Below are positions 43,808 through 52,004 of a stretch of 64,000 bases of DNA, one piece after another. A program made the position numbers and the translations under genes. The notes under the pieces were generated by a model. The model ran no database searches. It was not told the origin of the DNA and saw only the letters and a program-made list of their open reading frames with translations. Source of the DNA: Plantactinospora sp. BC1 (GTDB lineage: Bacteria; Actinomycetota; Actinomycetes; Mycobacteriales; Micromonosporaceae); contig NZ_CP028158.1 of NCBI RefSeq assembly GCF_003030345.1, positions 4,898,001 through 4,962,000 on the forward strand, given 5' to 3'. How positions within the stretch are numbered: position 1 is the stretch's first letter; every line of letters starts with the position of its first letter.

Positions 43808-45196
43808 TCACCACCGGCCCGCCACGGCGGTGTCACCGGAGTCGGCTCCCGCCGTGCTGCCAACGGCGTCCGGAAACTCGTGCACGCCGCCGTAGACCCC
43901 GGCCGCGAGCCCGGCGAGCAGAGCGGCGCCGCGCGCCCCGGCCTCGACGACCGGGGACCGGCGTACCGGGCCGAGCCGGCGGGCCTTCACCGCCATCAGC
44001 GTCTCGCTGCGCGACCAGCCGCCGACGGCGACGATCTCGCGGTGGTCGCCGCTGTACCCGGTCATCGCGTCGTGGATGGCGCCGATCTCGTCGGTGACCG
44101 TCTCCAGCGCCGCCCGCCAGATCTGCGCCGGCTCGACGGGCTGCCCCGCCGGTACGACCACCGACCGCCCCTCGTCGGTGATCCGCACCTCGACCCGGCC
44201 CGGCTCGACCCGCGCGGCGAGGGTGTCGAGCCGGGTCAGGTCGGCCCGGTCCAGGCCGAGCCCGGCGAGTACCCGTTGCAGCACGAGTCCTCCGGTGGTG
44301 GCGCCGAGCAGGCACCAGCGACCGGCCAGGGCGTGCCATCCGACGGTGACCCCGGCGGTGACCAGCCCGGCGACGGTCTCCGGGGGCAGGCCCGGCGGGA
44401 CCGACCGGACCAGTGCCTCCGCCGTACCGCAGGAGTCCAGTTCGTCGCCGGGGCGCACCGCTCCGGCGCCGATCGCGGCCACCTGGTGGTCGTGGCCGCA
44501 GACGGTGAGGGTGGCTCCGGTGAGCCGGTCGGGTCCGGTGCCCGCCTCGACGGTGCCGAGCGCCGTTCCGGCGGTCACCACCTCGGGCATCAGCGAGGCG
44601 TGCGCCCCGGACCACTCCAGCGCCTCGGGCCACCAGTCCCGGCGGTCGAGCCGCAGCCAGCCGGTCCGGGAGGCGAGGGACTGTTCGGTGGCCTCCGCCC
44701 CGCCGAGCCTGCGTACCACCCACTCGGCGATGTTGAGCCGGCGTACGGCGTTCCGGGTCTCCGGGTGGTGGGTGCGCAGCCAGCGGTGCTTGGTGAGCGC
44801 CCACTGGTGCCGCAGCGGCAGCCCGGTGGTGCGGGCGAACGTCTCCGACCCGATCCGGGCGTGCAGGTCGGTCAGCTCCGTCCCGTCCCGGGTGTCGTGC
44901 CAGGCGACGACGGGGCCGACCGGCTCGCCGGAGCGATCCAGCAGTACCCCGGATTCGCCCATGCTGGCGACGCCGAGGCCGGCGACCGGGCCGGGCGGGG
45001 CGGCGGCCAGCGCCCCGGCCAGGGCCTCGACGGCGGCGCCGAACAGGGCGGTCGCGTCGAGTTCGGCGCCGGTGCGGGTGGTTGTCCAGGGCGTGGGCAC
45101 CGAGGCCTGGGACAGCGGCTCGCCCGCCTCGGTGAAGACCACGGCCTTGCTGGCCGTGGTGCCGACGTCGAGGCCGACGAGCAGGGGAGCTGCCAC
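43808..45196 (-). CDS. FGGY-family carbohydrate kinase
   Basis: 462 aa. ATPase phosphate-1 motif LLVGLDVGTTASKAVVF (residues 5-21); family signatures WHDTRDGTEL near residue 100 and GGWSRSETLMAVKARRLG near 400. It phosphorylates a free sugar or sugar alcohol; the specificity is not readable. GTG start with AGAGGG 8 nt upstream. It is divergent from the aldolase with a 144-bp gap, and 67 nt upstream of the PfkB gene. Confidence 0.88.
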   Translation of the reverse strand: MAAPLLVGLDVGTTASKAVVFTEAGEPLSQASVPTPWTTTRTGAELDATALFGAAVEALAGALAAAPPGPVAGLGVASMGESGVLLDRSGEPVGPVVAWHDTRDGTELTDLHARIGSETFARTTGLPLRHQWALTKHRWLRTHHPETRNAVRRLNIAEWVVRRLGGAEATEQSLASRTGWLRLDRRDWWPEALEWSGAHASLMPEVVTAGTALGTVEAGTGPDRLTGATLTVCGHDHQVAAIGAGAVRPGDELDSCGTAEALVRSVPPGLPPETVAGLVTAGVTVGWHALAGRWCLLGATTGGLVLQRVLAGLGLDRADLTRLDTLAARVEPGRVEVRITDEGRSVVVPAGQPVEPAQIWRAALETVTDEIGAIHDAMTGYSGDHREIVAVGGWSRSETLMAVKARRLGPVRRSPVVEAGARGAALLAGLAAGVYGGVHEFPDAVGSTAGADSGDTAVAGRW

Positions 45197-45340
45197 CTGG
45201 TCACCCTCTTGTGCTGCGGTGCCACCCGCTTGTGCGGTGCTGCGGATACTTGCTTTTCGTCGCGGCGCTGTCAAGAGTCGGCACGTCGACCGCCCGGACG
45301 ACAACCTTCGGACCGGGAGACCCCGGGAAACGGAGCACCG

Positions 45341-46171
45341 ATGCCCCTCACCGCCACCGGCCAACTGGTCGACGGCGCGCGTGCCGCCGACACCGCGATC
45401 GTCGCCTTCAACGTGATCACCCTGGAGCACGCCGAGGCGATCGTCGCCGGGGCCGAGCAGGCCGGCCGGGCGGTGATCCTCCAGATCAGCGAGAACGCGG
45501 TCCGCTTCCACCACGGCCGGCTGGCCCCGATCGCCGCCGCGGTCACCGCGCTGGCCGAACTCGCCGCCGTGCCGGTCGCGGTCCACCTCGACCACGTGCA
45601 GAGCCCGGAGCTGCTGCACGCCGTCGAGGGCACCGGGATCAGCTCCGCGATGTTCGACGCGTCGACGCTCGACTACGCCGACAACGTCAGCGCCACCGCG
45701 CAGGCGGTCGACTGGGCGCACGCCCGCGGACTGTGGCTGGAGGCGGAGCTGGGGGAGGTCGGCGGCAAGGACGGGGCACACGCCCCGGGGGTACGCACCG
45801 ATCCGGTCGAGGCGGCCGAGTTCGTCGCCGCGACCGGGGTCGACGCGCTGGCGGTGGCGGTGGGCAGCTCGCACGCGATGACCGACCGGACCGCCGCGCT
45901 CGACTTCGCGCTCATCGGCCGGCTCCGGGAGACGCTGCCGGTGCCGCTGGTGCTGCACGGCTCCTCGGGCGTCCCCGACGACGACCTGGTCCGGGCCGTG
46001 CGGGCCGGGATCGTGAAGATCAACGTCGGCACCATTCTGAACGTCGCCTTCACCGGGGCCGTCCGGGCCGAGCTGGCCGCCGCGCCGGTCGTCGATCCAC
46101 GGAGGTACCTGGCGCCGGCGCGGGACGCGGTCGCCCGGACCGTCGCCCACCTGGTCACCACGATCTCCTAG
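45341..46171 (+). CDS. Class II fructose/tagatose-bisphosphate aldolase family
   Basis: 276 aa, the short GatY/KbaY-type length. VPVAVHLDHVQSPELL (about residues 76-91; catalytic Asp and Zn His), GLWLEAELGEVGGKDG (Zn Glu region), VAVGSSHAM (Zn His) and LVLHGSSGVPDDD (Zn His) with KINVGT are all present, so the Zn site is complete. It cleaves a ketose bisphosphate to dihydroxyacetone phosphate and an aldehyde. ATG with GGAG at 5 nt. Convergent with the GH30 gene. Confidence 0.92.
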   Translation: MPLTATGQLVDGARAADTAIVAFNVITLEHAEAIVAGAEQAGRAVILQISENAVRFHHGRLAPIAAAVTALAELAAVPVAVHLDHVQSPELLHAVEGTGISSAMFDASTLDYADNVSATAQAVDWAHARGLWLEAELGEVGGKDGAHAPGVRTDPVEAAEFVAATGVDALAVAVGSSHAMTDRTAALDFALIGRLRETLPVPLVLHGSSGVPDDDLVRAVRAGIVKINVGTILNVAFTGAVRAELAAAPVVDPRRYLAPARDAVARTVAHLVTTIS

Positions 46172-46289
46172 CGGCCACCCGTGGCATGCTCCGCCCGGCG
46201 GGTGCCGGAACCGTTTGCTGCCGTGCACGCCCGCCCGTACGTCGTGCCGGCCCACCGCCGCCGGAAGTCGGCGCCGCGGATGCTCCATT

Positions 46290-46307
46290 CGCCGCCGACG
46301 GGCGGCG
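46290..46307. terminator. Hairpin after the GH30 gene
   Basis: CGCCGCC-GACG-GGCGGCG, 7-bp stem and 4-nt loop, 7 nt past the GH30 stop on the minus strand, in the convergent gap with the aldolase gene. Confidence 0.5.
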
Positions 46308-46314
46308 GCACGGG

Positions 46315-47781
46315 TCAGGGGCTCACCCCGTCGATCTCCAGAGTCTGCACGGAGGCGGCGGGGAAGGCGAGGCTGACCGACTTGCCGCTGAGCCGGACGT
46401 CGGTGCGACGGGTGTAGCGGTCGGCACCGGCCGGGACGGTGGTCCACCGGGTCACGCCGCCGGTGACCGTGCCGAAGGCGGAGAGGTCGAACGTGAGGGT
46501 CTGTGCGGCGCCGGTGTTGACCGCGACGACGACCAGTCGTCGGGCGGCCGCGTCGTACGCCGCCACCGCGCTGCCGTTGCCGGTGTTCAGGATCCGCATA
46601 CCGGGGCGGATGTGCCGGGTGAACTGCGCCAGGACGTGGTACTTCGGCTGGACCGCTCCGGGGGTATGCGTGGTCGGGTCGTACGCGATGGCTGCCCATC
46701 CCGCGCTCGGGTCCATCACCTGCCAGTAGACCCAGGCGGTGGGGTGCAACCAGGTCCAGTCGAGGCAGAGGTTCTTGGCCATGGTGATGCCGGTGCCGTC
46801 GCTGTCGCCGGTCTCCGAGTTCCAGAGCACCTTGCCGGCCGCCCTGACGTCGTTGTAGAGCAGGTCCCGCCGGCCGCCGCTGCCCTGGTAGCCGTGCACG
46901 TTCACCTGGCGGACCACCGCCCTGGTGGCGGCGTCGAAGCTGTTCCAGGTGGTCCGGGCGAGGTCGTAGCTGGTCTCGTCGGAGGCCGAGATCGCGACGC
47001 CGGTGAGGCCCTGGTCGTCGAGGGCCGTCCGCAGGTGGGCCAGGACCGTCCGCTGAATGCTCGCGTCGATGTGGCACCCCTCCTGGGTGCCCGTCGCGGT
47101 CCACCAGCTCGACGACGGCTCGTTGAAGGGGTCGACCGTCCGGAAGGTCACCCCCCAGCTGTCCCGCGCACGGCGGGCGGTGACCGCCAGATGGTAGGCG
47201 TGCTGCGCGTAGTTCCAGGACTGGAGGTTGTTGCCGCCGCCCGCCGCGCCCGACGGGTTGTGGTTGAGGCACATCCACCACATGGGGGAGTTGGCGAAGA
47301 GTTCGCTGACCGCGCCCCGCTGGGTCGCCTTCGTCAGGGCGGCTCGCTGGTTGGCGTCGGCGTTCCAGTTCCAGGCCGAGGAGGCCGGGTCGGTGTTGCG
47401 CCAGTCCTGCCAGAAGCCCTCGATCTGCTTGAACGAGGGGATGTTGGGCGAGGCCACCATGCTCGCGTCGTCGACCGAGTTCCAACTGCACGCGCCCAGG
47501 TTGTAGCGGGCGATGGTGAGCCCGAGGCCGGGCAGCGTGACCCCGTTGTACGCCACCGACCTGGTGGTGAAGAAGATGTCGGCGAAGTCGTCCCGGTTGC
47601 CGAAGACGTTGGCCCACCAGGCGAGCGAGGTGCCCCAGCCCTCCCAGGCGCCGAAGTCGGCGCCGGGTGTGACGCTGATGGTGGCATCCGCCCGGGCGGT
47701 GCCCGCGCCGAGCAGGCCGCCCGTCGCGGCGGCGCCCGCCGCCGCGCCGGCCCCGCCGAGCACGGCTCTCCGTGTGACCAT
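46315..47781 (-). CDS. GH30 glycoside hydrolase, endo-beta-1,6-galactanase-like
   Basis: 488 aa. A Tat signal (TRRAVLGGAGAAAG... ending near residue 31) shows export. GH30 features: FGAWEGWGTSLAWWANVFG at about 43, acid/base E221 in DPFNEPSS and nucleophile E323 in WNSETGDSD, then a C-terminal beta-sandwich (VAVNTGAAQTLTFDLS). The motif set resembles GH30 subfamily 5 endo-beta-1,6-galactanases acting on arabinogalactan side chains. ATG with GGAGAG. It fits the pectin and plant-wall theme of the window. Confidence 0.85.
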   Translation of the reverse strand: MVTRRAVLGGAGAAAGAAATGGLLGAGTARADATISVTPGADFGAWEGWGTSLAWWANVFGNRDDFADIFFTTRSVAYNGVTLPGLGLTIARYNLGACSWNSVDDASMVASPNIPSFKQIEGFWQDWRNTDPASSAWNWNADANQRAALTKATQRGAVSELFANSPMWWMCLNHNPSGAAGGGNNLQSWNYAQHAYHLAVTARRARDSWGVTFRTVDPFNEPSSSWWTATGTQEGCHIDASIQRTVLAHLRTALDDQGLTGVAISASDETSYDLARTTWNSFDAATRAVVRQVNVHGYQGSGGRRDLLYNDVRAAGKVLWNSETGDSDGTGITMAKNLCLDWTWLHPTAWVYWQVMDPSAGWAAIAYDPTTHTPGAVQPKYHVLAQFTRHIRPGMRILNTGNGSAVAAYDAAARRLVVVAVNTGAAQTLTFDLSAFGTVTGGVTRWTTVPAGADRYTRRTDVRLSGKSVSLAFPAASVQTLEIDGVSP

Positions 47782-48183
47782 GACGCTCTCCCATCGATTC
47801 GCGGTCGGGCGTCGCAGGTGGGATGGGGACTCCGACTCGTGCCTTCGGTGCTAGCGAGCTTCGGTGCTGGCAAGCCAGCCTGCCATAGAGCAGGTTCGAT
47901 GTCGAGAGGTTATGTGAAGGGTTATCCGAAGTCTGTTCGAAAGGATCACCGTGTTGTCGGATCCTCCTGGTGACCGTCCGAGGGTCGCTTCGGGGCCCGC
48001 CGTCGGGGAGCCGCACCCGGCACAGCGGCTCGGGCCGGGACGGTGTCGGGCGTAACCTGCCGACGCCCGGCAAAGTATGGTCGAACAGTCAGCTCATGAG
48101 CGCGACCGAAGGTGTTCCGTCCGGGTAGGCGGTCGCCCCGTTACGGGCGTCGACGCTTCGATGCCGGTGGAGGTGAGTCGGGC
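47782..48183. promoter_or_regulatory. Divergent regulatory region between GH30 and the PucR-type gene
   Basis: 402 bp without a gene. On the minus strand ATAACC occurs twice (about 47912-47927), and TATGGT at 48076-48081 may be a -10 for the PucR-type gene. The tandem 16-mer is listed separately. Confidence 0.4.
47843..47874. repeat. Tandem 16-bp direct repeat upstream of GH30
   Basis: CTTCGGTGCTAGCGAG (47843-47858) is followed at once by CTTCGGTGCTGGCAAG (47859-47874), 14/16 identical, 62-93 nt before the GH30 start. Likely a paired regulator site. Confidence 0.6.
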
Positions 48184-49434
48184 GTGACCGAACGCAGCAG
48201 GCAACGCCCTGGCAGACCTGCGGCGCCGTCCGCGTCGTCGGCCCGGGACGAGTGGCTGGTCGACGTGGCCAATGCCGCCGCCAGCGACGCCGGTGGCGTC
48301 CCGGTCGCCCTGCTCGGCGACTATCTCTCGCTGCTGGCCGACGCCGCGGTCAGTGGACGCCGCCCCAGACGTGCCGAGCTCGACGCGGTGGGCCGGCTCG
48401 GTCGGCAAGCCGCCGAGCAGGGGATCTCGGCCGGCCGGGTGGTGCAGTTGTACCTGTCGGCGGCGCGACGGCTCTGGACCGACCTGCCGATGGTCGTCCG
48501 GTCCCGGGACCGTGAGGCGGTACGGGCCGCTGCCGCGGCCGTACTCCAGGTCATCGACGAAGCGGTGGCGACGCTCGCCGAGGGCTACGCGGTGGCGCGG
48601 CGCGACCTGGTCCGGCGCGAGGAGACGCTGCGCCGGGAGCTGATCGACGACCTGCTGCGCGGCGACTCCGACCTCGGTGCCCTTGTCGAGCGCTCCGAGC
48701 CGTTCGGGCTCGACCTGGCGCGGGCGCACCAGGTGGCGCTCGCCGCGCCGAGCCGGCGCCTGCCCGACACCGAGGCCGCGATCAGCACCCTGGAAGCGGT
48801 GATCTTCGACCGGCTCGGCGACCGGGACGTCCTGGTGGCCACCAAGGACGGGCTGCTGGTCGTGCTCGCCCCGGCCGAGGCGGCCTCGGCCGGCCGGGCG
48901 GCCCCCGTCGACGATCCGCGCAACGATCTCGGGCGACTGATGCACGGCGAGCTGAACCGCCTTCGGCACGGCCGTCCCTGGCGGATCGCCGTCGGCCGGC
49001 CGCACCCCGGGCTCTACGGGATCGCCCGCTCGTACGAGGAGGCACGCGAGGCGTTGACCATGGCCGAGCGACTACACGTCACCAACCCGGTCGTCAACGC
49101 CCATGACCTCCTGGTGTACCGGGTGCTGCTCCGCGACCAGCCTGCCATCGTCGACCTCGTCTCCGCCGTCCTCAGCCCGCTGACCCTGGCCCGGGGTGGT
49201 GCCCAGCCGCTGCTGGACACCATGGACGCCTACTTCGGCACCGGCGCGGTGGCCACGGAGACGGCGAAACGGCTACACGTCTCGGTACGGACCGTGACCT
49301 ACCGGCTGGAGCGGATCAAGAGGTTGATCGGCTACGACCCGACCGACCCGCAGCACCGGTTCACCCTGCACGCCGCGGTACTGGGCGCCCGGGCGCTCAA
49401 CTGGCCGGCCAGCCCGCTGCCCACCGCCGGCTGA
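48184..49434 (+). CDS. PucR/CdaR-family transcriptional regulator
   Basis: 416 aa. The C-terminal HTH_30 domain is clear (TAKRLHVSVRTVTYRLERIKRLIGYDP, residues about 363-389, quoted in part) with the preceding GGDEF-like/CdaR region (RIAVGRPHPGLYGIARSYEEA, about 270-290). The N-terminal half is a helical sensor of unknown ligand. GTG with GGAGG at 10 nt. Divergent from the GH30 gene and thus a candidate regulator, though PucR-type proteins act on many pathways. Confidence 0.87.
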   Translation: MTERSRQRPGRPAAPSASSARDEWLVDVANAAASDAGGVPVALLGDYLSLLADAAVSGRRPRRAELDAVGRLGRQAAEQGISAGRVVQLYLSAARRLWTDLPMVVRSRDREAVRAAAAAVLQVIDEAVATLAEGYAVARRDLVRREETLRRELIDDLLRGDSDLGALVERSEPFGLDLARAHQVALAAPSRRLPDTEAAISTLEAVIFDRLGDRDVLVATKDGLLVVLAPAEAASAGRAAPVDDPRNDLGRLMHGELNRLRHGRPWRIAVGRPHPGLYGIARSYEEAREALTMAERLHVTNPVVNAHDLLVYRVLLRDQPAIVDLVSAVLSPLTLARGGAQPLLDTMDAYFGTGAVATETAKRLHVSVRTVTYRLERIKRLIGYDPTDPQHRFTLHAAVLGARALNWPASPLPTAG

Positions 49435-49601
49435 GCGTTCCGCGACGGATTCGCGCGAGCCGCGCCGCCGCCGTCGCGTCGACCTCCTGGAGCAGTGCGA
49501 TCGCCACCCGGTGCTTGTCGGCACCACCGGCGGTCTGGTCGGTCCAGGGTCCCGCCTTTCTCGCGACGTCCCAGCCCAGCGCCGACGCGCCGTCAGGTGC
49601 A

Positions 49602-49859
49602 TCATCGACGCCGGTACAGGCTCCAGAGTCGCACCGTGACGATCGCCGAGACGACGGCGCCGATCGCGCTCAGGATGTACAGGCCGGCGCCCGCCGCCGT
49701 CACCGCGACCAGGAACGCGATGATCGCGGTCAGTTCACGCCATCCATCCGTCTGCCGGCTCCGTGGCTCGGCGGTGAACCGGTAGACGAACTCCGGGTCG
49801 TCGAGCCGGAGCCCGGCCTCGATCGCGGCGAGGCGCCGCTGTTCCGCTTCGGAGAGCAT
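49602..49859 (-). CDS. DUF3040 small membrane protein
   Basis: 85 aa. The family start MLSEAEQRRLAAIEAGLRLDDPEF is followed by two hydrophobic helices (about residues 43-77). Function unknown and very common in actinobacteria. ATG with GAGGAG at 6 nt. The 167-bp gap before it (from 49435) contains nothing I can support. Confidence 0.9.
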   Translation of the reverse strand: MLSEAEQRRLAAIEAGLRLDDPEFVYRFTAEPRSRQTDGWRELTAIIAFLVAVTAAGAGLYILSAIGAVVSAIVTVRLWSLYRRR

Positions 49860-49979
49860 GATTTCTCCTCACATCGATACGGCCCTGTCGGGACGGGACC
49901 CGGCGCGGGCACAGGAACCGTCGCCACCTCGGGTGCGGCGGGGCGCCCGGCGGATCCACGACGCCGACGGGGAGAGGGG

Positions 49980-50456
49980 TCATCGCCGCAGCCCCGGTAC
50001 CTGCCGGGCCGTTCCTCGGCGGTGTGCCGCGGCGTGGGCGGTCTCGGCGCGCGACAACCGGGTGGACCCGACGAGACCGTGCGGCGTGGTGGTGATCGCC
50101 AATCGCGGTGGCTGACTCGGGGGACCGGTGCGCGGCGTCGGATCCGGGCTGTGGGCGAGGACCGGGAGCACGCCGGTGACCTCCAGGATCCGCCGTACCG
50201 GCCGCTGCGGGTTGGTCACCAGGTACCGCAGTCGCAGCCGGACGGCGGTGTTGTGGCCGGCGACCAGCGCGCCGATCCCCGTACAGTCGAGAAACGTCAC
50301 GCCGTCGAGGTCGACCGTGACCCCGGCCGCGTGCGGCGTGCCGAGCGCGTCCTGGATCGCGGCGCGCAGCAGACCACTGGTACCGAGATCCACCTCGCCG
50401 GCCACCCCCAGGGTGACCGTCGTGTCGTGGCTGGTGCGGCTCAGTGCGAAACGCAT
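49980..50456 (-). CDS. STAS-domain anti-sigma factor antagonist
   Basis: 158 aa. STAS domain over residues 8-105: VTLGVAGEVDLGTSGLL and the phosphorylation-loop strand VTVDLDGVTFLDCTGIGAL, in which Cys-Thr replaces the usual Asp-Ser before the Gly. The last ~50 residues are Pro/Thr/Arg-rich. It would bind an RsbW-like kinase in the general stress pathway. ATG with GGAGG. It overlaps the small upstream frame by 16 nt. Confidence 0.88.
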   Translation of the reverse strand: MRFALSRTSHDTTVTLGVAGEVDLGTSGLLRAAIQDALGTPHAAGVTVDLDGVTFLDCTGIGALVAGHNTAVRLRLRYLVTNPQRPVRRILEVTGVLPVLAHSPDPTPRTGPPSQPPRLAITTTPHGLVGSTRLSRAETAHAAAHRRGTARQVPGLRR

Positions 50457-50650
50457 CGTGGCCTCCGTGCCTGCGGTGGGTAGGGCTTCTGTCGGGTGCG
50501 GCGGGGGATCGGCGAGGGCTCCGGGGTCGCCGCCCGGTCGCCGAGGCGTCGACGGCGATGGCGGTGGCGGTCGCGAAAGGCCGGCCGGTACTGTCGCCTG
50601 TGCTCGGTGCCCTGGTGGCCGGCATCGGCCGCCCGCGTTCGGCTGCTCAT
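50441..50650 (-). CDS. Possible small basic protein upstream of the STAS gene
   Basis: 69 aa, more than a quarter Arg/His (DRHRHRRRRLGDRAATPEP). ATG with GAGGGGG at 6 nt and strong third-position GC. It overlaps the STAS start by 16 nt, so its translation could couple to that gene. No family recognised. Confidence 0.35.
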   Translation of the reverse strand: MSSRTRAADAGHQGTEHRRQYRPAFRDRHRHRRRRLGDRAATPEPSPIPRRTRQKPYPPQARRPRCVSH

Positions 50651-50682
50651 CACGGCCCCCTCACGGATCCGGCGCAACCGCC

Positions 50683-50697
50683 GAGACTTAGCGTCTC
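50683..50697. promoter_or_regulatory. 15-bp inverted repeat upstream of the STAS operon
   Basis: GAGAC-TTAGC-GTCTC, perfect arms of 5 bp, 33 nt before the small basic frame. A possible operator. The gap 50651-51018 otherwise holds only the repeat at 50831. Confidence 0.4.
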
Positions 50698-50830
50698 TCC
50701 GCTGCGGCGCGGACGGCACGGGATGCCACCGGCCAACAACCGCAGTCGGTCATTGCCGACCAACAGCAACCATTTCGGCGTCACCGACGCCCGGGTGGTC
50801 ACGAGACGACGTCGATCGACCGCGTCCCGT

Positions 50831-50882
50831 CCTCGATGGACAGCGCCACGGCACCCTCGATGGACAGCGCCACGGCACCCTC
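50831..50882 (+). repeat. 24-bp tandem repeat
   Basis: CCTCGATGGACAGCGCCACG... repeats exactly with a 24-bp period (50831, 50855) and a 5-bp third start at 50879. It lies in the leader of the alpha/beta hydrolase gene. Read in frame with the hydrolase it would give MDSATAPS twice. Confidence 0.85.
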
Positions 50883-51018
50883 GGCGGCCGGTGACTCGTC
50901 CGGCGGCCCGCCGAACCCGTCCGCCGTCACCGCAGCGCGGGACCCGGGCACCGACCCTGCTATCGTCGTTTGCGAACAGCGTTCTCGAACGTATCCGGGG
51001 TGCGTCAGGGAGGTCGAC

Positions 51019-51930
51019 GTGATCAGGACGCCGCGCAGCGCGCGCAACGGCGACGTGGTCCTCGCGGTCGACGAACTCGGCGGCGCCGGTGGTGAGCCGC
51101 TGCTGCTCGTCATGGGGCTCGGCGTCTCCCGGTACTGGTGGCCCGACGGACTGGTCGACGGACTGGTCGAGGCCGGGTTCCACGTGGCCGCCTTCGACGG
51201 CCGCGACGCCGGAGGCTCGACCCGCTTCGACGACGTCCCCGCCGACAACCCCCTCGCCGCGCTGCTGCGACGCCGGCCCCCCGCCTACACCGGCGAGGAC
51301 ATGGCCGACGACACCGTCGCCGTGCTCGACGCCCTCGGCTGGTCGAGCGCCCACCTCTTCGGCATCTCCCAGGGCGGTCTGGTGGCGCAGCGCACCGCGC
51401 TCCGGCATCCGCGGCGGGTACGCACGCTGACCTCCTACGCCGCCGTACCCAGCGACGCCCGAGGGGTGGCCGTGCTCAGGTATGTCCGGCTGCCCTTCCT
51501 GGCCCGCCTGACCCGCTTCCGCTTCCCCGCCGGCCGCGAGGGCGACGTGGCGGCGGGTCTGGCCCTGGCGCGGGCGATCGCCTCCCCGGGGTACGCCTTC
51601 GACGAACCGGAGGCCCGGACCCGGGTGGAGCGCGAACTCGACGCCGGGCTGCCCAGCGGGGTTCGCGACACCCGCGCCCAGGCACGGCAGACCGGCGCGT
51701 CCTGGCACGGCCCCCGACTGCGGGAGCTACGGGTACCCACCCTCGTGCTGCACGGCGAGCGGGACCCGCTGCTGCGCCCGTCCGCGGGTCGGCGCATCGC
51801 GGCGAAGGTGCCGGGCGCACGGTACGTGGAGCTGCCGGGCACCGGTCACGACCTGCCGCGCGCCGTGTGGCCGACGGTGGTACGGGAGATCCGCGCCCTG
51901 ACGGAGACCGCCGTACGCCCGACAGGCTGA
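51019..51930 (+). CDS. Alpha/beta hydrolase
   Basis: 303 aa. Nucleophile elbow GISQGGLVAQ (Ser about residue 119), oxyanion region MGLGVSRYWW, acid TLVLHGERDPLL and final His in GTGHDLPRAVW give a full triad. Resembles the aclacinomycin methylesterase-like group of small hydrolases. The GTG at 51019 has AGGGAGG at 5 nt; an ATG at 50836 in frame would add a repeat-rich 61-residue leader and is less likely. Substrate unknown. Confidence 0.88.
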   Translation: MIRTPRSARNGDVVLAVDELGGAGGEPLLLVMGLGVSRYWWPDGLVDGLVEAGFHVAAFDGRDAGGSTRFDDVPADNPLAALLRRRPPAYTGEDMADDTVAVLDALGWSSAHLFGISQGGLVAQRTALRHPRRVRTLTSYAAVPSDARGVAVLRYVRLPFLARLTRFRFPAGREGDVAAGLALARAIASPGYAFDEPEARTRVERELDAGLPSGVRDTRAQARQTGASWHGPRLRELRVPTLVLHGERDPLLRPSAGRRIAAKVPGARYVELPGTGHDLPRAVWPTVVREIRALTETAVRPTG

Positions 51931-52004
51931 TCCCGCATCCCCGGCCCGGCCCGGCGCCGAGGGCATCGGGGGAGGCGCCGGCGGTCGCGGTAGGTTGCAC
52001 AATC

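Noticed and set aside
46207-46218. GGAACCGTTTGC, a further match to the LacI motif
   Set aside because: It lies between the ends of two convergent genes, where no promoter is expected, so a chance match is likelier.
43808-48073. A 4.3-kb continuous open frame on the minus strand
   Set aside because: Only its 3' third (the FGGY kinase) is a recognisable protein. The rest lies over the aldolase and GH30 genes in non-coding frames, an effect of very high GC.
50965-50985. GAAC-AGC-GTTC resembling an SOS (LexA) box before the alpha/beta hydrolase
   Set aside because: The actinobacterial LexA box needs four bases between GAAC and GTTC; here there are three, and the gene is not a known SOS gene.
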